Below, in pieces: positions 42,733 to 43,055 of a DNA stretch of 43,055 bases (positions are counted from its first letter, which is position 1; every line of letters starts with the position of its first letter). Under the pieces are notes generated by a model. The model saw only the letters and a program-made list of their open reading frames with translations. It was not told where the DNA came from and searched no databases. Origin of the DNA: Bacteroidota bacterium. GTDB taxonomy: Bacteria; Bacteroidota; Bacteroidia; Sphingobacteriales; Sphingobacteriaceae. The stretch lies in assembly GCA_013286985.1 (NCBI GenBank), contig JABDEQ010000014.1, positions 1-43,055 of the forward strand, written 5' to 3'. Made by a program: the position numbers and the translations under genes.

Positions 42733-42820
42733 CCTCACCTAAATCCTCTCCGAAGGAGAGGACTTAAGCTTCGCTATTTTTTTAAAGCCCCTCTCCTTTG
42801 GAGAGGGGTTGGGGGTGAGG
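42733..42820. repeat. Large palindromic element of CCTCTCC/GGAGAGG type
   Basis: CCTCACC at the left end pairs with GGTGAGG at the right end. Inside are two hairpins, CCTCTCC-GAA-GGAGAGG and CCCCTCTCC-TTT-GGAGAGGGG. This is a dispersed repeat located between leuD and the LeuA-like gene. Confidence 0.8.
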
Positions 42821-42822
42821 TT

Positions 42823-42954
42823 TTATAGCGGAAGGTTTTCAGCAAATTCCTGAATTTCCGTTTTAATGCTTTGCAGATAGTCAATATCGTCAAAGCCATT
42901 AATCATGTTATCTTTTTTGTAGTGGCTGATATCAAAAGTTTCCTTTTCGCCGGT
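42823..42954 (-). pseudogene. leuD: C-terminal fragment of leuD (3-isopropylmalate dehydratase small subunit)
   Basis: The minus strand reads [20 protein letters not shown] then [23 protein letters not shown] and a stop at 42825-42823. This is the end of LeuD, the small subunit that with LeuC isomerises isopropylmalate. Upstream on this strand an in-frame TGA (42957-42955) appears at once and similarity stops near 42950. The rest of the gene does not continue on this strand; a piece lies on the other strand. Broken gene or assembly join. Confidence 0.8.
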
Positions 42955-43055
42955 TCATCAAGGGAACATGCTGCATGGGCGGTTTATGATTATGGTTTCA
43001 GATGCGTGGTATCCAGCTTTTTTGCGGACATCTTCAAAAATAACTGCTTAAACAT
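42952..43055 (+). pseudogene. leuD: Internal fragment of leuD in inverted orientation, cut by window end
   Basis: The plus strand from 42952 reads [20 protein letters not shown] then [14 protein letters not shown] to the window edge. The [10 protein letters not shown] part is the substrate and iron-sulfur-contact loop of LeuD. It is the middle of the protein, yet lies in the opposite direction to the C-terminal fragment. There is no start codon context. Together with 42823-42954 it shows an inverted junction within one gene. Confidence 0.8.

Overview
The window looks like a chromosomal segment of a Bacteroidota bacterium, most likely a Sphingobacteriaceae member close to Mucilaginibacter or Pedobacter. 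This rests on family content (DUF4407, DUF4386, DUF1569, an OstA-like giant, BshA, WcaF, an exosortase), on TAnnTTTG-type promoter elements in front of several genes, on the absence of clear Shine-Dalgarno sequences, and on the many short palindromic intergenic repeats. The taxon is inferred; there is no rRNA gene to test it.

Layout. 1-3089 (minus) is a tight five-gene cluster with every activity of one type II fatty-acid elongation cycle: a reductase, a dehydratase-like protein, an acyl carrier protein, a ketosynthase and an enoyl reductase cut by the window edge. 3268-5145 (plus) holds a structured leader, bshA for bacillithiol synthesis, and an antitoxin/PIN-toxin pair. 5206-9913 (minus) holds a secreted lactonase, a secreted prolyl oligopeptidase and a DUF4407 membrane protein. 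10030-11457 (plus) is rhodanese, a small membrane protein and a prohibitin-like SPFH protein. 11603-12079 is an Lrp/AsnC regulator. 12152-12608 is the most unusual part: a promoter, two tandem tRNA-like RNA genes with GTC in the anticodon position and oversized variable arms, and a terminator. 12766-19528 holds small conserved genes (DUF4386, a DUF1579-like protein, DUF1569), tilS and a giant OstA-like protein. 19763-24470 holds a CocE-type hydrolase, pgk, a GNAT enzyme and gap.

24581-31311 is a surface polysaccharide locus: a WecA/MraY-type initiator, glycosyltransferases, a methyltransferase, a GT2-exosortase fusion, a WcaF-type acetyltransferase and a GT-C-like membrane protein. Inside it, the start of a Wza-like export lipoprotein is joined directly to the end of an unrelated glycosyltransferase, so several genes seem to be missing. 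31321-33227 holds obg, adk and tRNA-Arg. 33288-36585 holds a peroxiredoxin, an amidohydrolase, a Crp-family regulator and a quinone oxidoreductase. 36820-38697 is atpD-atpC, separated by a palindromic repeat. 38775-39566 is a Fic protein. 39611 to the end is branched-chain amino acid synthesis: ilvA, a LeuA/CimA-family synthase and leuD. leuD is broken by an inverted junction near 42952, where its two parts lie on opposite strands; this may be a real inversion or an assembly chimera.

Palindromic repeats of at least six unrelated kinds sit between genes. All calls come from reading sequence and translations; no database search was run.
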